Notes: generated by a model not told the origin, from the letters alone. Numbered from the stretch's first letter, positions 7,419 through 16,638 are shown. The stretch is DNA of 23,590 nucleotides from CAZZKF01 sp964654995 (GCA_964654995.1 CAZZKF010000038.1:1-23590), one strand, 5' to 3'. Made by a program: numbers and translations.

Positions 7419-8575
7419 GACAGCCCCCGGTGGCGGGCGGCGCCGTCAAGGAATCCGGACAGGGTCTCGAACATCTCCGGCACGTCCAGCAGGAAGGAAT
7501 CATGGCCCGAGTCGGTCTCGATCTCGACAAAGCTGACGTTGGCCGCCACGGCGTTCAGGGCATGGACGACGGCGCGGCTCTCGGCGGTCGGGAACAGCCA
7601 GTCGCTGGTGAACGAGACGACGCAGAACCGGGTGCGTGTCTCGCGGAAGGCGTTGGCCAGCACGCCGCCGTAATCGGCGGCGAGGTCGAAATAGTCCATC
7701 GCCCGGGTGATGTAGAGATAGGAATTGGCGTCGAACCGGTCGACGAAGGTGATGCCCTGGTGGCGCAGGTAGCTTTCGACCTGAAAGTCGGCATCGAAGC
7801 CGTAGCTGACGGTATCGCGGTCCTGGAGGTTGCGGCCGAACTTGCGGGTCAGCGCCTGTTCCGACAAATAGGTGATATGGGCGGCCATGCGCGCCACCGC
7901 CAGGCCGGCCGTCGGGTTGGTGCCCTTGATCAGATAATCGCCGCCCTGCCAGTTGGGATCGGCCATGATCGCCTGGCGTCCGACCTCGTGAAAGGCGATG
8001 TTCTGGGCCGAATGGCGGGCCGCGGCGGCAATCGGCACGGCCGCGAACACGCGCTCCGGATAGGCGGCCGCCCACTGCAGAACCTGCATACCGCCCATCG
8101 ATCCGCCGATGACGCAGAACAGATCCTCGAGCCCCAAGTGGTCGAGCAGCATCGCCTGGGCATTGACCATGTCGGCAATCGTAATCGTCGGGAACCGCAG
8201 ACCATAGGGCGCGCCGGTCTCGGGATCGATGTCGCGCGGGCCGGTCGAGCCCATGCAGCTGCCGATGACATTGGGGCAGATGACGAAATAGCGGTTGGTG
8301 TCGATCGGCTTGCCGGGGCCGACCATCAGGTGCCACCAGCCCGGCTTGCCGGTGATCGGGTGGGTCTCGGCGACATACTGGTCGCCGGTCAGCGCATGGC
8401 AGACCAGAATGGCGTTGCTGCGCGCCGCGTTCAGCTCGCCATAGGTCCGGTAGGCCACGGCAAAGGGGCCGAGCCTGGCGCCGCTGCTCAGCTCGAGCGG
8501 GCGCTCGACGCCCAGAATCACCCGGTCGCCAGGCAGCTCGGTTTCCTGGTTCGGCGCATCGGGTGACCGGATCAT
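7415..8575 (-). CDS. metX: MetX, homoserine O-acyltransferase
   Basis: 386 aa, an alpha/beta-hydrolase-fold enzyme that acylates homoserine at the entry to methionine synthesis. The catalytic triad is visible: Ser159 in GGSMGG, Asp325 in TSDWLFP and His358 in SGHDSFL. Other family blocks are VCHALTGDQY, NVIGSCMGSTGP and YLYITRAMDYFDL. The donor may be acetyl-CoA (the classic MetX activity) or succinyl-CoA, which some MetW-linked MetX proteins use; I cannot settle this by eye. It is the first gene of metX-metW and is transcribed away from the chorismate mutase gene. The start ATG at 8575 follows ACAGG at a normal distance. The leader holds inverted repeats that could control expression. Confidence 0.95.
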   Translation of the reverse strand: MIRSPDAPNQETELPGDRVILGVERPLELSSGARLGPFAVAYRTYGELNAARSNAILVCHALTGDQYVAETHPITGKPGWWHLMVGPGKPIDTNRYFVICPNVIGSCMGSTGPRDIDPETGAPYGLRFPTITIADMVNAQAMLLDHLGLEDLFCVIGGSMGGMQVLQWAAAYPERVFAAVPIAAAARHSAQNIAFHEVGRQAIMADPNWQGGDYLIKGTNPTAGLAVARMAAHITYLSEQALTRKFGRNLQDRDTVSYGFDADFQVESYLRHQGITFVDRFDANSYLYITRAMDYFDLAADYGGVLANAFRETRTRFCVVSFTSDWLFPTAESRAVVHALNAVAANVSFVEIETDSGHDSFLLDVPEMFETLSGFLDGAARHRGLS

Positions 8576-8585
8576 CGCGACCTGT

Positions 8586-8632
8586 CGGCTCCCTGCTCTG
8601 ATGGCTCCATGCTTCGCATTGCTACGGAGCCG
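8586..8632 (-). repeat. metX leader with competing inverted repeats
   Basis: Read on the minus strand, CGGCTCC (8632-8626) can pair either with GGAGCC at 8608-8603 (with an inner ATGC-GAA-GCAT stem at 8619-8609) or with GGAGCCG at 8592-8586, next to the metX ribosome site. The two pairings exclude each other. If transcription starts upstream this could be a translational switch; if it starts near 8613 the first dyad is instead a DNA operator on the -10 region. The symmetry is seen; the function is inferred. Confidence 0.4.
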
Positions 8633-8648
8633 GCCCCCGGCGTGTCAA
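8619..8648 (-). promoter_or_regulatory. candidate metX-metW promoter
   Basis: A perfect -35 hexamer TTGACA lies at 8648-8643 on the minus strand, followed after 18 bases by TAGCAA (8624-8619), a poor -10. The -35 is convincing for an alphaproteobacterial housekeeping promoter, while the -10 suggests that an activator or a different spacing is needed. Confidence 0.4.
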
Positions 8649-8656
8649 CGTTTTCT

Positions 8657-8689
8657 TTGATTTCGGCCGGCCCGGAGCATAGTACTATG
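8657..8689 (+). promoter_or_regulatory. candidate promoter/operator of the chorismate mutase operon
   Basis: TTGATT at 8657-8662 is followed after 17 bases by TAGTAC (8680-8685), or after 20 bases by TACTAT (8683-8688). The -10 region is embedded in the perfect 12-base palindrome CATAGTACTATG (8678-8689), an AT-rich island in GC-rich DNA. A dimeric regulator bound there would cover the promoter. Confidence 0.35.
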
Positions 8690-8736
8690 GCGCGCAGCAG
8701 GACGGTGGTGCGGGCAATGGCGGGATGTGATTGATC

Positions 8737-9618
8737 ATGGATGAGTCGGGACAGTCCCTGGATGAATTGCGGGCCGAGATCGACCGCATCGATGCCGCGC
8801 TACACGATCTGATCCAGCGCCGCGCCCGGGTGGTCGAGGCGGTGGCGGCGCGCAAGGCGGCCCAGGCCGGCGGCGCGTCGGCGATCTTCCACCCGGCCCG
8901 CGAGGCGCAAATCCTGCGCCGGCGGCTGGCCGAAAATGCCGGGCCGTTGCCGGCCAGTGCCGTGGCGCAGATCTGGCGGGCACTGATCGGCGTCTTCCTG
9001 CGGTTTCAGGCGCCGCTGTCCATCGATCTGTGCCGTGGCGAGGATCCGCTCGCCCAGCTTGATCTGGTGCGGGCCCATTTCGGCGCCGCCCTGCCGGTGC
9101 GCTTTCACGACGGCGCCGACCGGGTGCTGGGCGCGGTGGCCCGTGACGAGCATGTAATCGGCGTCCTGCCGCTGCCCGCCGACGACGAGCCGTCGCCCTG
9201 GTGGCCGACGCTGGCCAACGAAGAGCCGAGCACGCCGCGCATCGTCGCCCGCCTGCCTTTCGTCGAGACGGCGCCGGCGGAGCGCGGCCGCGGTGCCCTG
9301 GTGGTGGCCCGCGCGCCGCGGGGCGCAAGCGGGGCGGACACCACATTGGCGGTGATGACCAGCGCCGACGCGATCAGCCGCACCCGCCTCGTCGGCTGGC
9401 TCAAGGCGGCCGGGCATGCGCGCGCCCATATCGAAAGCCGGCGTCAGACCTCGGCCCACGGGCCGTGGCTGCACCTGGTGCGTTTGCCCGGCTGTCTGGA
9501 CAGGGCGGCCGAGATTTCCGAGCCCCTGGCCGAGGTCTCGGACGGCGCGGTCGACCATGTTGTGATCATCGGCGGCTATGCCGACCCGATCCATCTGGGC
9601 GAAGGTGCCGGGTCATGA
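8737..9618 (+). CDS. chorismate mutase (AroQ type) with P-protein-like C-terminal region
   Basis: 293 aa. Residues 8-91 are an AroQ chorismate mutase domain that converts chorismate to prephenate. The active-site set is recognisable: Arg12 (LDELRAEID), Arg28/29, Lys40, Arg55-Glu56 (HPAREAQIL) and Gln91. The remaining 200 residues are laid out like the dehydratase plus ACT halves of PheA: a region ending in ADRVLGAVARDEHVIGVLPLP, then TTLAVMTSADAISRTRLVGWLKAAG (202-226) and VVIIGGYADPI, which look like an ACT fold. The NxTRF-type dehydratase motif is not seen, so dehydratase activity is doubtful. The ATG at 8737 is preferred over TTG at 8731. The stop overlaps the aminotransferase start (ATGA), so it is the first gene of a three-gene aromatic amino-acid operon. 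Confidence 0.85.
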   Translation: MDESGQSLDELRAEIDRIDAALHDLIQRRARVVEAVAARKAAQAGGASAIFHPAREAQILRRRLAENAGPLPASAVAQIWRALIGVFLRFQAPLSIDLCRGEDPLAQLDLVRAHFGAALPVRFHDGADRVLGAVARDEHVIGVLPLPADDEPSPWWPTLANEEPSTPRIVARLPFVETAPAERGRGALVVARAPRGASGADTTLAVMTSADAISRTRLVGWLKAAGHARAHIESRRQTSAHGPWLHLVRLPGCLDRAAEISEPLAEVSDGAVDHVVIIGGYADPIHLGEGAGS

Positions 9619-10760
9619 GCGCGTCCCGGTTGCCGTCACGCGGGCCGGCGCCCAAACCGCAGGTGCTGGAAATCGCGCCTTACCGGACCAAGCCGCCATG
9701 CAGCAAGCCCGATCTTGCCGATCTCTCGGCCAATGAATCGCCGTTTGGCGCGAGCGCGCGGGCGATCGAGGCGTTCAAGGCGGCCTCGGCCGCGCTGCAC
9801 CGCTATCCGGATGGCGGCGCCCATGCCCTGCGCGAGGCGATCGGCGCGTGCCATGGGCTCGAGCCCGAGCGCATCGTCTGCGGCGACGGCTCGGATGAAA
9901 TTCTCCATCTGGTGTGCCTGGCCTATGCCGGGCCGGGCGACGAGGTGCTGTGCTCGGAACACGGTTTTCCGGTCTATCCGATGGCGGCGCGCATCGCCGG
10001 CGCGGTGCCGGTGCCGGTGCCCGAGCCGGATCTGCGCTGCGACATCGACGCATGGTTGGACCGAGTGGGTGCGAAGACGCGCATCGTCTTTCTCACCAAT
10101 CCCGGCAATCCCTCGGGCGCCTGTCTCGGCGCCGACGACATCCGCCGCCTGCACGCGCGTCTTCCCGAGGACGTGCTGCTGGTGCTCGATGCCGCTTACG
10201 CCGAATATGTGACCCGCGACGATTACGATGCCGGCGATTCGCTGGCCCGCGATGCGGTCAACGTGGTGATGACCCGGACGTTCTCCAAGATCTACGGGCT
10301 TGCCTCGCTGCGCCTGGGCTGGGCCTATGGGCCGCGGCCGGTGATCGACATCCTCAACCGGGTGCGCGGGCCCTACAACGTCTCGGGCCCGGCGCAGGCC
10401 GCCGGCGTCGCGGCGCTGGCCGACCGGGCCTTCGTCGCCCGTGCCCGCGACCATACGGCGCGCTGGCGGGCGCGGCTGCGCGACGCGCTCGTCGCTCTTG
10501 GCTTTGCGGTACCCGACAGCGAGACCAATTTCCTGCTTGTCCCCTTCCCTGGGCCGCTGTCCGGCGACGGCGAGGAAGCCGCGGCGGCGGCGCGGGATTT
10601 TTTGGCCCGGCGCGGCTTTCTGGTGCGCCCCATGCACGCCTACGGCCTGCCCCATTGCCTGCGGTTCAGCCTCGGCACCGAGGCGGAAAACGAACGCCTT
10701 CTGGCCGCCTTTCATGATCTCGTCAATGGCGGCCTCGATGATGCCGAGCCGGCCTCATGA
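9615..10760 (+). CDS. hisC: HisC-like PLP aminotransferase (histidinol-phosphate/aromatic)
   Basis: 381 aa, fold-type I PLP enzyme of the HisC family. Key parts are SANESPFGAS (38-47), the cofactor-binding CGDGSDEIL (89-97), TNPGNPSG (161-168), LDAAYAEY (191-198), the PLP lysine Lys225 in TFSKIYGLASLRLGW, and the substrate-carboxylate arginine in LRFSLGT near the C-terminus. HisC proteins of alphaproteobacteria (Zymomonas is the known case) transaminate both imidazole-acetol phosphate and aromatic keto acids. Its position between chorismate mutase and TyrA, with 4-base overlaps on both sides, points to aromatic amino-acid synthesis as a main role. The start ATG at 9615 is fixed by the ATGA overlap; the long open frame upstream is antisense noise. 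A separate histidine-operon hisC elsewhere cannot be excluded. Confidence 0.9.
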   Translation: MSASRLPSRGPAPKPQVLEIAPYRTKPPCSKPDLADLSANESPFGASARAIEAFKAASAALHRYPDGGAHALREAIGACHGLEPERIVCGDGSDEILHLVCLAYAGPGDEVLCSEHGFPVYPMAARIAGAVPVPVPEPDLRCDIDAWLDRVGAKTRIVFLTNPGNPSGACLGADDIRRLHARLPEDVLLVLDAAYAEYVTRDDYDAGDSLARDAVNVVMTRTFSKIYGLASLRLGWAYGPRPVIDILNRVRGPYNVSGPAQAAGVAALADRAFVARARDHTARWRARLRDALVALGFAVPDSETNFLLVPFPGPLSGDGEEAAAAARDFLARRGFLVRPMHAYGLPHCLRFSLGTEAENERLLAAFHDLVNGGLDDAEPAS

Positions 10761-11695
10761 CGGCGGCGGACAGGCAGGTCTCGGCCCCGGTCTTCGAACG
10801 GGTGGCACTGATCGGCCTGGGGCTGATCGGCTCGTCGATTGCCCGGGCGGCGCGCCAGAGCGGCGCGGCGGGGGCGCTTGTCGGCTACGATATCGATGCC
10901 GGGGTGCGAGCCCGCGCCGGCGAGCTGGGACTTCTCGATGTGCTGGAAGAGACGCCCGAGTCGGCGGTGGCGGGCGCGGATCTGGTGATTCTGTGCACGC
11001 CGGTCGGCGCCTTCGGCGAGGTCGCGCGCACGATCGCCCCGCACCTGGCGCCGGGGACCACCCTGAGCGATGCCGGCTCGGTCAAGCAGGCGGTGATCCG
11101 CGATGTCGGACCCCTGGTGCCCGACGGCGTGCATTTCATCCCCGGCCATCCGGTGGCGGGGACCGAATATTCCGGGCCCGACGCCGGCTTTGCGGCGCTG
11201 TTCCACAATCGCTGGTGCATTCTCACGCCGCCGCCGGGCACGGCCGAGGCGGCGATTCTGCGTCTCACCCGGTTCTGGGAGCGTCTGGGGTCAAAGGTCG
11301 AGGTGATGGATGCCCGCCATCACGACATCGTTCTCGGGATTACCAGCCATGTGCCGCATCTGATCGCCTACAACATCGTCGGCACGGCCTACGACCTCGA
11401 GGCGGTGACCGAAGCGGAAGTGATCAAATATTCGGCCGGCGGCTTTCGCGATTTCACCCGCATCGCGGCCTCCGATCCGACCATGTGGCGCGACGTGTTT
11501 CTGAACAACCGCGACGCGGTGCTGGAAGTGCTGGAGCGCTTCATGGAGGATTTGACCGCGCTCAAGCGGGCGATCCGCTGGGGCGAGGGCGAGGCCCTGT
11601 TCGATCTGTTCACCCGCACCCGCGAGATCCGCCGCGGCATCATCGAGGCCGGCCAGGAAACCGACGCCCCCGATTTCGGCCGCCCCCACGAGTAG
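10757..11695 (+). CDS. tyrA: prephenate/arogenate dehydrogenase (TyrA/TyrC family)
   Basis: 312 aa. It catalyses oxidative decarboxylation of prephenate or arogenate on the way to tyrosine. The N-terminal Rossmann domain has GLGLIG (20-25), and Asp45 at the end of the second strand (GYD) favours NAD+ over NADP+. GHPVAGTEYSG (130-140) and SHVPHL (197-202) carry the active-site histidines; the C-terminal helical domain contains GGFRDFTRIAASDPTMW, a family signature. There is no ACT or mutase domain fused to it, so feedback control, if any, must sit elsewhere, perhaps in the mutase tail. It overlaps the aminotransferase gene by four bases (ATGA) and ends 6 bases before the converging acyl-CoA dehydrogenase gene. 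Prephenate or cyclohexadienyl specificity cannot be told by eye. Confidence 0.93.
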   Translation: MTAADRQVSAPVFERVALIGLGLIGSSIARAARQSGAAGALVGYDIDAGVRARAGELGLLDVLEETPESAVAGADLVILCTPVGAFGEVARTIAPHLAPGTTLSDAGSVKQAVIRDVGPLVPDGVHFIPGHPVAGTEYSGPDAGFAALFHNRWCILTPPPGTAEAAILRLTRFWERLGSKVEVMDARHHDIVLGITSHVPHLIAYNIVGTAYDLEAVTEAEVIKYSAGGFRDFTRIAASDPTMWRDVFLNNRDAVLEVLERFMEDLTALKRAIRWGEGEALFDLFTRTREIRRGIIEAGQETDAPDFGRPHE

Positions 11696-11701
11696 GCGAT
11701 T

Positions 11702-12934
<1,233 letters not shown>

Positions 12935-13003
12935 GATGACTGAAATCCACTTCGAAAAGGCGGGGTGGAGGACGGAACGGTCGCAGGCCGTGGCCCCGAA
13001 GGA

Positions 13004-13675
13004 TCAATCCGGGGGCGGTGCGCTGGCTGTCGTCGCCACCCAGTCGACGAGCTGGACGAGCGTGCGCGCCAGCGCCTCGTCGAAGGTGGCGACAATGGTC
13101 TTCATGTCGTCGTCGGCGGCGGTGACGCGAAGATCGAAAATCCGGGTGCCGGCGATGGCGACCGGCGAGCGGCGCAGCAGCATCGCCTTGATACGCAGGT
13201 GAATCACCGGCGCCGCGCGGCCGGACCCGAGTTCGGCCTCGAAGTCGCGCAGTTCGAGACGCAGGCTGTAATCGGTCGGCAGGCCCAGGGTCTGGTCGGT
13301 GACCGAGCGCACCCGGCCGCTGTTCTCGAACGCCTCGACGACGAGATGGCGCAGCATTCTGGGCGCCCGGTCGGTCCAGCGGGCGCCGGCGAAATACTTG
13401 AGCTCGAAGGGTGCCGGGGCGAGCGCGATGCGGTCGGTATCCAGTGCGCCGACCGCCGTCGGCTCCTCGATCAGCAGCGAGCCGGCCGTCGGGGTGTTCC
13501 CGGCGCTTGCAAAGTCGGCTGGCTGCGGCGCGTTCAGCATGTAGAGATCGGGCGCCGGCCCGGTCAGCAGATCGAGCTTGGGGGCACAGCCGGCAAGCAG
13601 GAGTGTCGCGGCGAGAGCGATCCATCGGACGGCGACGAAGCGTTGCGAATCAGATCTGCTCACCGGCGCCCTCAC
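13004..13675 (-). CDS. ABC-type transport auxiliary lipoprotein (PqiC/ABC_trans_aux-like)
   Basis: 223 aa. It starts with a lipoprotein signal peptide: basic residues, hydrophobic IALAATLLLAGC, lipobox LAGC with the lipidated Cys30. The body contains the pattern of the ABC-transport auxiliary lipoproteins linked to MCE operons: PDLYMLNAP, a LLIEEPTAVGALDTDRIAL strand block, ELKYFAGARWTDRAPRML and a C-terminal FDEALARTLVQLVDWV helix. Such proteins sit in the outer membrane facing the periplasm and are thought to dock MCE tunnels, as PqiC does with PqiB. The GTG start overlaps the mlaD stop by four bases, so it is the fourth gene of the mla operon. It probably stands in for the outer-membrane MlaA partner of the E. 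coli system. Confidence 0.85.
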   Translation of the reverse strand: MRAPVSRSDSQRFVAVRWIALAATLLLAGCAPKLDLLTGPAPDLYMLNAPQPADFASAGNTPTAGSLLIEEPTAVGALDTDRIALAPAPFELKYFAGARWTDRAPRMLRHLVVEAFENSGRVRSVTDQTLGLPTDYSLRLELRDFEAELGSGRAAPVIHLRIKAMLLRRSPVAIAGTRIFDLRVTAADDDMKTIVATFDEALARTLVQLVDWVATTASAPPPD

Positions 13676-14616
13676 TTGGCCTGGTATTCGGGCTTCTTGC
13701 CCGACAGCATGAAGTCGATCGGCGCACGCTCGAAGCGTTCGGCGATGCGCGAGATCGAGGTCGTGAGCTGGCGCGCCTGCTGGACCAGAAGCGCGACCTC
13801 GGGCAGCGTCGTCGAGGAGAAGGCGACCAGCGCCTCGCGATTGTCGAGGACCGTGGCGCTCAGCCCGTCGCTGAGATCGCGGATCGAGCCCGAGGTAGTG
13901 CGCAGGTCGGCAATCAGCGCGCGCAGGTCCTGATCGATCACCGTATTCGTGGTGCCGGCGAGCTCGCGCACCGAGGCCGAGGCCTGGCGCAACTCCACCA
14001 GCGTCGTATCGGCGTTGTCGATCACCCGGGCCAAAGTATCCGCTTTGGCGGCGAGGCGGTCCGACAGGGTCTCGAGATTGGCCAGTGTGCGGGACAGCGC
14101 CTGGCGGTTGGGCTCATCGACCAGCTTGGTCAGGCGGTCGACCAGAATGATGGCGCGGCGGATCAGGTCGGGAGCGCCGGCGAACAGTTCCTGAATCTGC
14201 GACGGCTGCGAGGCGATCACCGGATTTTCCTGACCCGGCCTGGCCTTGAGCGGCGGCGCCTCGGCCGAGCCGCCGGAGATCTGCACGTAAGAAAGCCCGG
14301 TCAGCCCCTGGAATTCGAGCACCGCCTGGGCATCCTCGCGGATCGGCGTGTCGTGAACGACGCGGATGGTCACCCGCACCCGGCTGGGGTCCTCGGGATC
14401 GATGGCGATGCGGGTCACCTCGCCGACATTGACGCCGTTGTACGTGACATCGCCGCCGACCGTCAGCCCGGCCACCGATTCGGTGAAATAGATGTCGTAA
14501 TAATCGAACTCGGTATCGATATTGATCTTCATCGCCCACAGCACGAAGGCGAGCAGGCCGGCCAGCATGCCGAGCATGAAAATGCCGATCAGGATATGAT
14601 GCGCGCGTGTTTCCAT
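13672..14616 (-). CDS. mlaD: MlaD-type MCE domain protein
   Basis: 314 aa. One N-terminal TM helix (about 9-29) anchors the protein in the inner membrane. The single MCE domain (about 38-116) has the family's VAGLTVGGDVTYNGVNVGEVTRI and GLTGLSYVQI blocks. Residues 130-300 form a long predicted helical region (LIRRAIILVDRLTKLVDEPN, then heptad-like LANLETLSDRLAAKADTL), longer than in E. coli MlaD (183 aa) and more like PqiB/LetB-type or mycobacterial MCE proteins that can extend a tunnel across the periplasm. It forms the periplasmic ring of the MlaEFD lipid transporter. It lies 18 bases after mlaF and overlaps the lipoprotein gene. Confidence 0.92.
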   Translation of the reverse strand: METRAHHILIGIFMLGMLAGLLAFVLWAMKINIDTEFDYYDIYFTESVAGLTVGGDVTYNGVNVGEVTRIAIDPEDPSRVRVTIRVVHDTPIREDAQAVLEFQGLTGLSYVQISGGSAEAPPLKARPGQENPVIASQPSQIQELFAGAPDLIRRAIILVDRLTKLVDEPNRQALSRTLANLETLSDRLAAKADTLARVIDNADTTLVELRQASASVRELAGTTNTVIDQDLRALIADLRTTSGSIRDLSDGLSATVLDNREALVAFSSTTLPEVALLVQQARQLTTSISRIAERFERAPIDFMLSGKKPEYQAK

Positions 14617-14634
14617 GCCTCTGCGAAGTTCGGC

Positions 14635-15414
14635 TCAGGACGCCGTCGCCTGGACGGCGCGGGCCCGGGGGCCGTGAAAATACTCCCTGATCCAGGGGTG
14701 GTCCTGGCGCAGCATGGTGTCCATGTCGCCGACCACCATAACACGCTTTTCGGCCAGCACCGCAATCCGGTCGCAGACCGTGTGCAGGGTATCGAGATCA
14801 TGGGTGACCAGGAACACGGTCAGCCCCAGGGTGCGTTGCAGGCGCAGGATCAGCTGGTCGAAGGCGGCCGCCCCGATCGGATCGAGGCCGGCGGTCGGCT
14901 CGTCGAGGAACAGGATCTCCGGGTCCATCGCCAGCGCCCGCGCCAGCCCGGCGCGCTTGCGCATGCCGCCCGACAGCTCGGAGGGGTATTTGGCGCCGGC
15001 GTCCGGCGGCAGGCCGACCTCGCTGATCTTGAAGGCGGCGATCTCGTCCATCAGGGTGCGCGGCAGCGCGAGATGCTCGCGCAGCGGCACCTCGACGTTC
15101 TGGGCCACGGTGAGCGCGCTGAACAGGGCGCCGTCCTGGAACAGAACCCCCCAGCGGCACTCCAGCTCGCGCCGCGCCGGGCCCGAGAGCCGGGCGGTGT
15201 CATGGCCGAGCACCTCGATGGTCCCGGCGCTGGGCGCATTGAGGCCGACGATGGTGCGCAGCAGCACCGACTTGCCGGTCCCGGAGCCGCCGACGACGCC
15301 GATGATCTCGCCGCGCCGGACATCGAGGTCGACGCCGTCGAGCACCACATTGGGTCCGAACTGGACCTTGAGGTCGCGCACCCGTATGGCCAGACCGGTT
15401 TCGGGGGTGGCCAC
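14635..15414 (-). CDS. mlaF: MlaF-type ABC transporter ATPase
   Basis: 259 aa, one ABC ATPase domain. Walker A GGSGTGKS is at 42-49, the Q-loop glutamine at 93, the signature LSGGM at 147-151, Walker B ILFLDE at 167-172 and the switch histidine at 205 (THD). SGGMRKRAGLARAL and LDEPTAGLDPI are typical of the MlaF/Ttg2A group. It powers lipid movement by MlaE and MlaD at the inner membrane. The GTG start at 15414 lies 3 bases after the mlaE stop, so translation is coupled. The C-terminal tail HPWIREYFHGPRA is the MlaF-type extension that packs against its partner subunits. Confidence 0.95.
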   Translation of the reverse strand: MATPETGLAIRVRDLKVQFGPNVVLDGVDLDVRRGEIIGVVGGSGTGKSVLLRTIVGLNAPSAGTIEVLGHDTARLSGPARRELECRWGVLFQDGALFSALTVAQNVEVPLREHLALPRTLMDEIAAFKISEVGLPPDAGAKYPSELSGGMRKRAGLARALAMDPEILFLDEPTAGLDPIGAAAFDQLILRLQRTLGLTVFLVTHDLDTLHTVCDRIAVLAEKRVMVVGDMDTMLRQDHPWIREYFHGPRARAVQATAS

Positions 15415-15417
15415 GGC

Positions 15418-16566
15418 TCAGATCTCCAGGGTCGCGAAAAAGACCGAGAACAGGGCGTTCAGAACGATGATCAGAAAGATCGATTCGACCACCGACTTGG
15501 TGGTGTGCCGGCCGACGCTCTCGGCGCTGCCCTCGACCCGCAGGCCCTCGTAGCAGCCGGCCACCGCGATCACCATCGCGAACACGGGGGCCTTGATGAA
15601 GCCGACCCAGAATGTCCAGTCGGTCATCGTCTGGTTGAGCAGGTGAAGGAACATGCCGGGCGAGATATCGAGCGCCAGCCAGGCCATCAGCCCGCCGCCG
15701 AGAAGCCCGACCATGTCGGCGAAAAAGGTCAGCATCGGCAGCGTCAGCGTCAGCGCCAGCACCCGGGGGATGACCAGCAGCTCCATCGGATCGAGGCCGA
15801 GGGTGCGCATGGCATCGACTTCCTCGTGCAGCATCATCGAGCCGATCTCGGCGGTAAAGGCGCTGCCCGAGCGCCCGGCCATGACGATCGCGGTGATCAG
15901 CACCCCGAGCTCGCGCAGAATGGCGATGGCCAGCAGGTCGACGACAAACACCTCGGCCCCGAACTGCTTGAGCTGCTGGGCGCCGAGATAGGCGACGACG
16001 ACGCCGATCAGAAAGGAAATCAGGCCGACGATCGGCATCGCCCGCAGGCCGACGTGCTCCATGTGATGGACCAGCGGCGTCATCCGCAGGCGGCGCGGGT
16101 GGATCAAAATGGCGCCGAACCGTTCGGCAAGCGCGCCGAGAAAGCCCAATGCCCGGCCCATGCCGGTGCAAATGCCGACGGTGGTGGCGCCGACATCGGC
16201 CACCAGATCGGCGACGGCCGAGCGCTCTTCGGGCTCGATGGCGCAGGGCACGTCATTGGCCGCCGCCTCGTCGATCAGGATCTTCTGCTTGTCGCTGATG
16301 CCGGAAAATTGCACCTGCACGCCCGAGTCGCGCAGCCGCTTGGCAGTGCGGTGGAGCAGCCAGGCTCCCGCCGTATCCAGGGCCTCGAGCGCCGAGAGAT
16401 CGAAAGTGACCGGCTTTTGCGCCACCCGGTCAAGCTGGGCCAGGCGCTCGAACAGGGCACCGATATGGGCCATCTTCCAGCGCCCGCCGATGGCGATGGT
16501 GGTGCCCTCCGGCCCGCTTTGCGGCAATGCCCAGGCGGCGTCCGTGCGGAGCGTCGCGTCGGTCAC
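15418..16566 (-). CDS. mlaE: MlaE-type lipid ABC permease with N-terminal STAS domain
   Basis: 382 aa from the GTG at 16566. Residues 1-110 form an STAS-like domain (VTFDLSALEALDTAGAWLLH), the role played by separate MlaB in E. coli. Residues 130-382 are the MlaE permease: an amphipathic start, FLIGVVVAYLGAQQL, then AILRELGVLITAIVMAGRSGSAFTAEIGSM, the most conserved MlaE block, EVDAMRTLGLDP, and four to five further TM segments ending in FATLEI. It moves phospholipid at the inner membrane together with MlaF and MlaD. The open frame extends upstream to 16650, but that part reads as non-coding; GTG at 16566 gives the family length. It leads the operon; a divergent 33-codon gene lies upstream. 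Confidence 0.93.
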   Translation of the reverse strand: MTDATLRTDAAWALPQSGPEGTTIAIGGRWKMAHIGALFERLAQLDRVAQKPVTFDLSALEALDTAGAWLLHRTAKRLRDSGVQVQFSGISDKQKILIDEAAANDVPCAIEPEERSAVADLVADVGATTVGICTGMGRALGFLGALAERFGAILIHPRRLRMTPLVHHMEHVGLRAMPIVGLISFLIGVVVAYLGAQQLKQFGAEVFVVDLLAIAILRELGVLITAIVMAGRSGSAFTAEIGSMMLHEEVDAMRTLGLDPMELLVIPRVLALTLTLPMLTFFADMVGLLGGGLMAWLALDISPGMFLHLLNQTMTDWTFWVGFIKAPVFAMVIAVAGCYEGLRVEGSAESVGRHTTKSVVESIFLIIVLNALFSVFFATLEI

Positions 16567-16609
16567 TTGAAAGCCCCGTTGTTGCTGATCGTCACATGAT
16601 TTGCCCGGC

Positions 16610-16638
16610 AGTATGGCGGTGCCGGTGCCGGCGATCAA
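16610..16638 (-). promoter_or_regulatory. candidate promoter of the mla operon
   Basis: On the minus strand TTGATC (16638-16633), a 17-base spacer and CATACT (16615-16610) each match 4 of 6 consensus bases. Transcription would start near 16603, about 37 bases before the mlaE GTG. The sequence looks right but is not strong. Confidence 0.35.

Noticed and set aside
8576..8736. SAM-II riboswitch before metX
   Set aside because: The conserved SAM-II pseudoknot sequence is not present; only simple competing inverted repeats are seen.
13411..16599. 1062-codon plus-strand frame across the mla operon
   Set aside because: Antisense artefact of GC-rich codon use; the four minus-strand genes under it have clear motifs and tight junctions.
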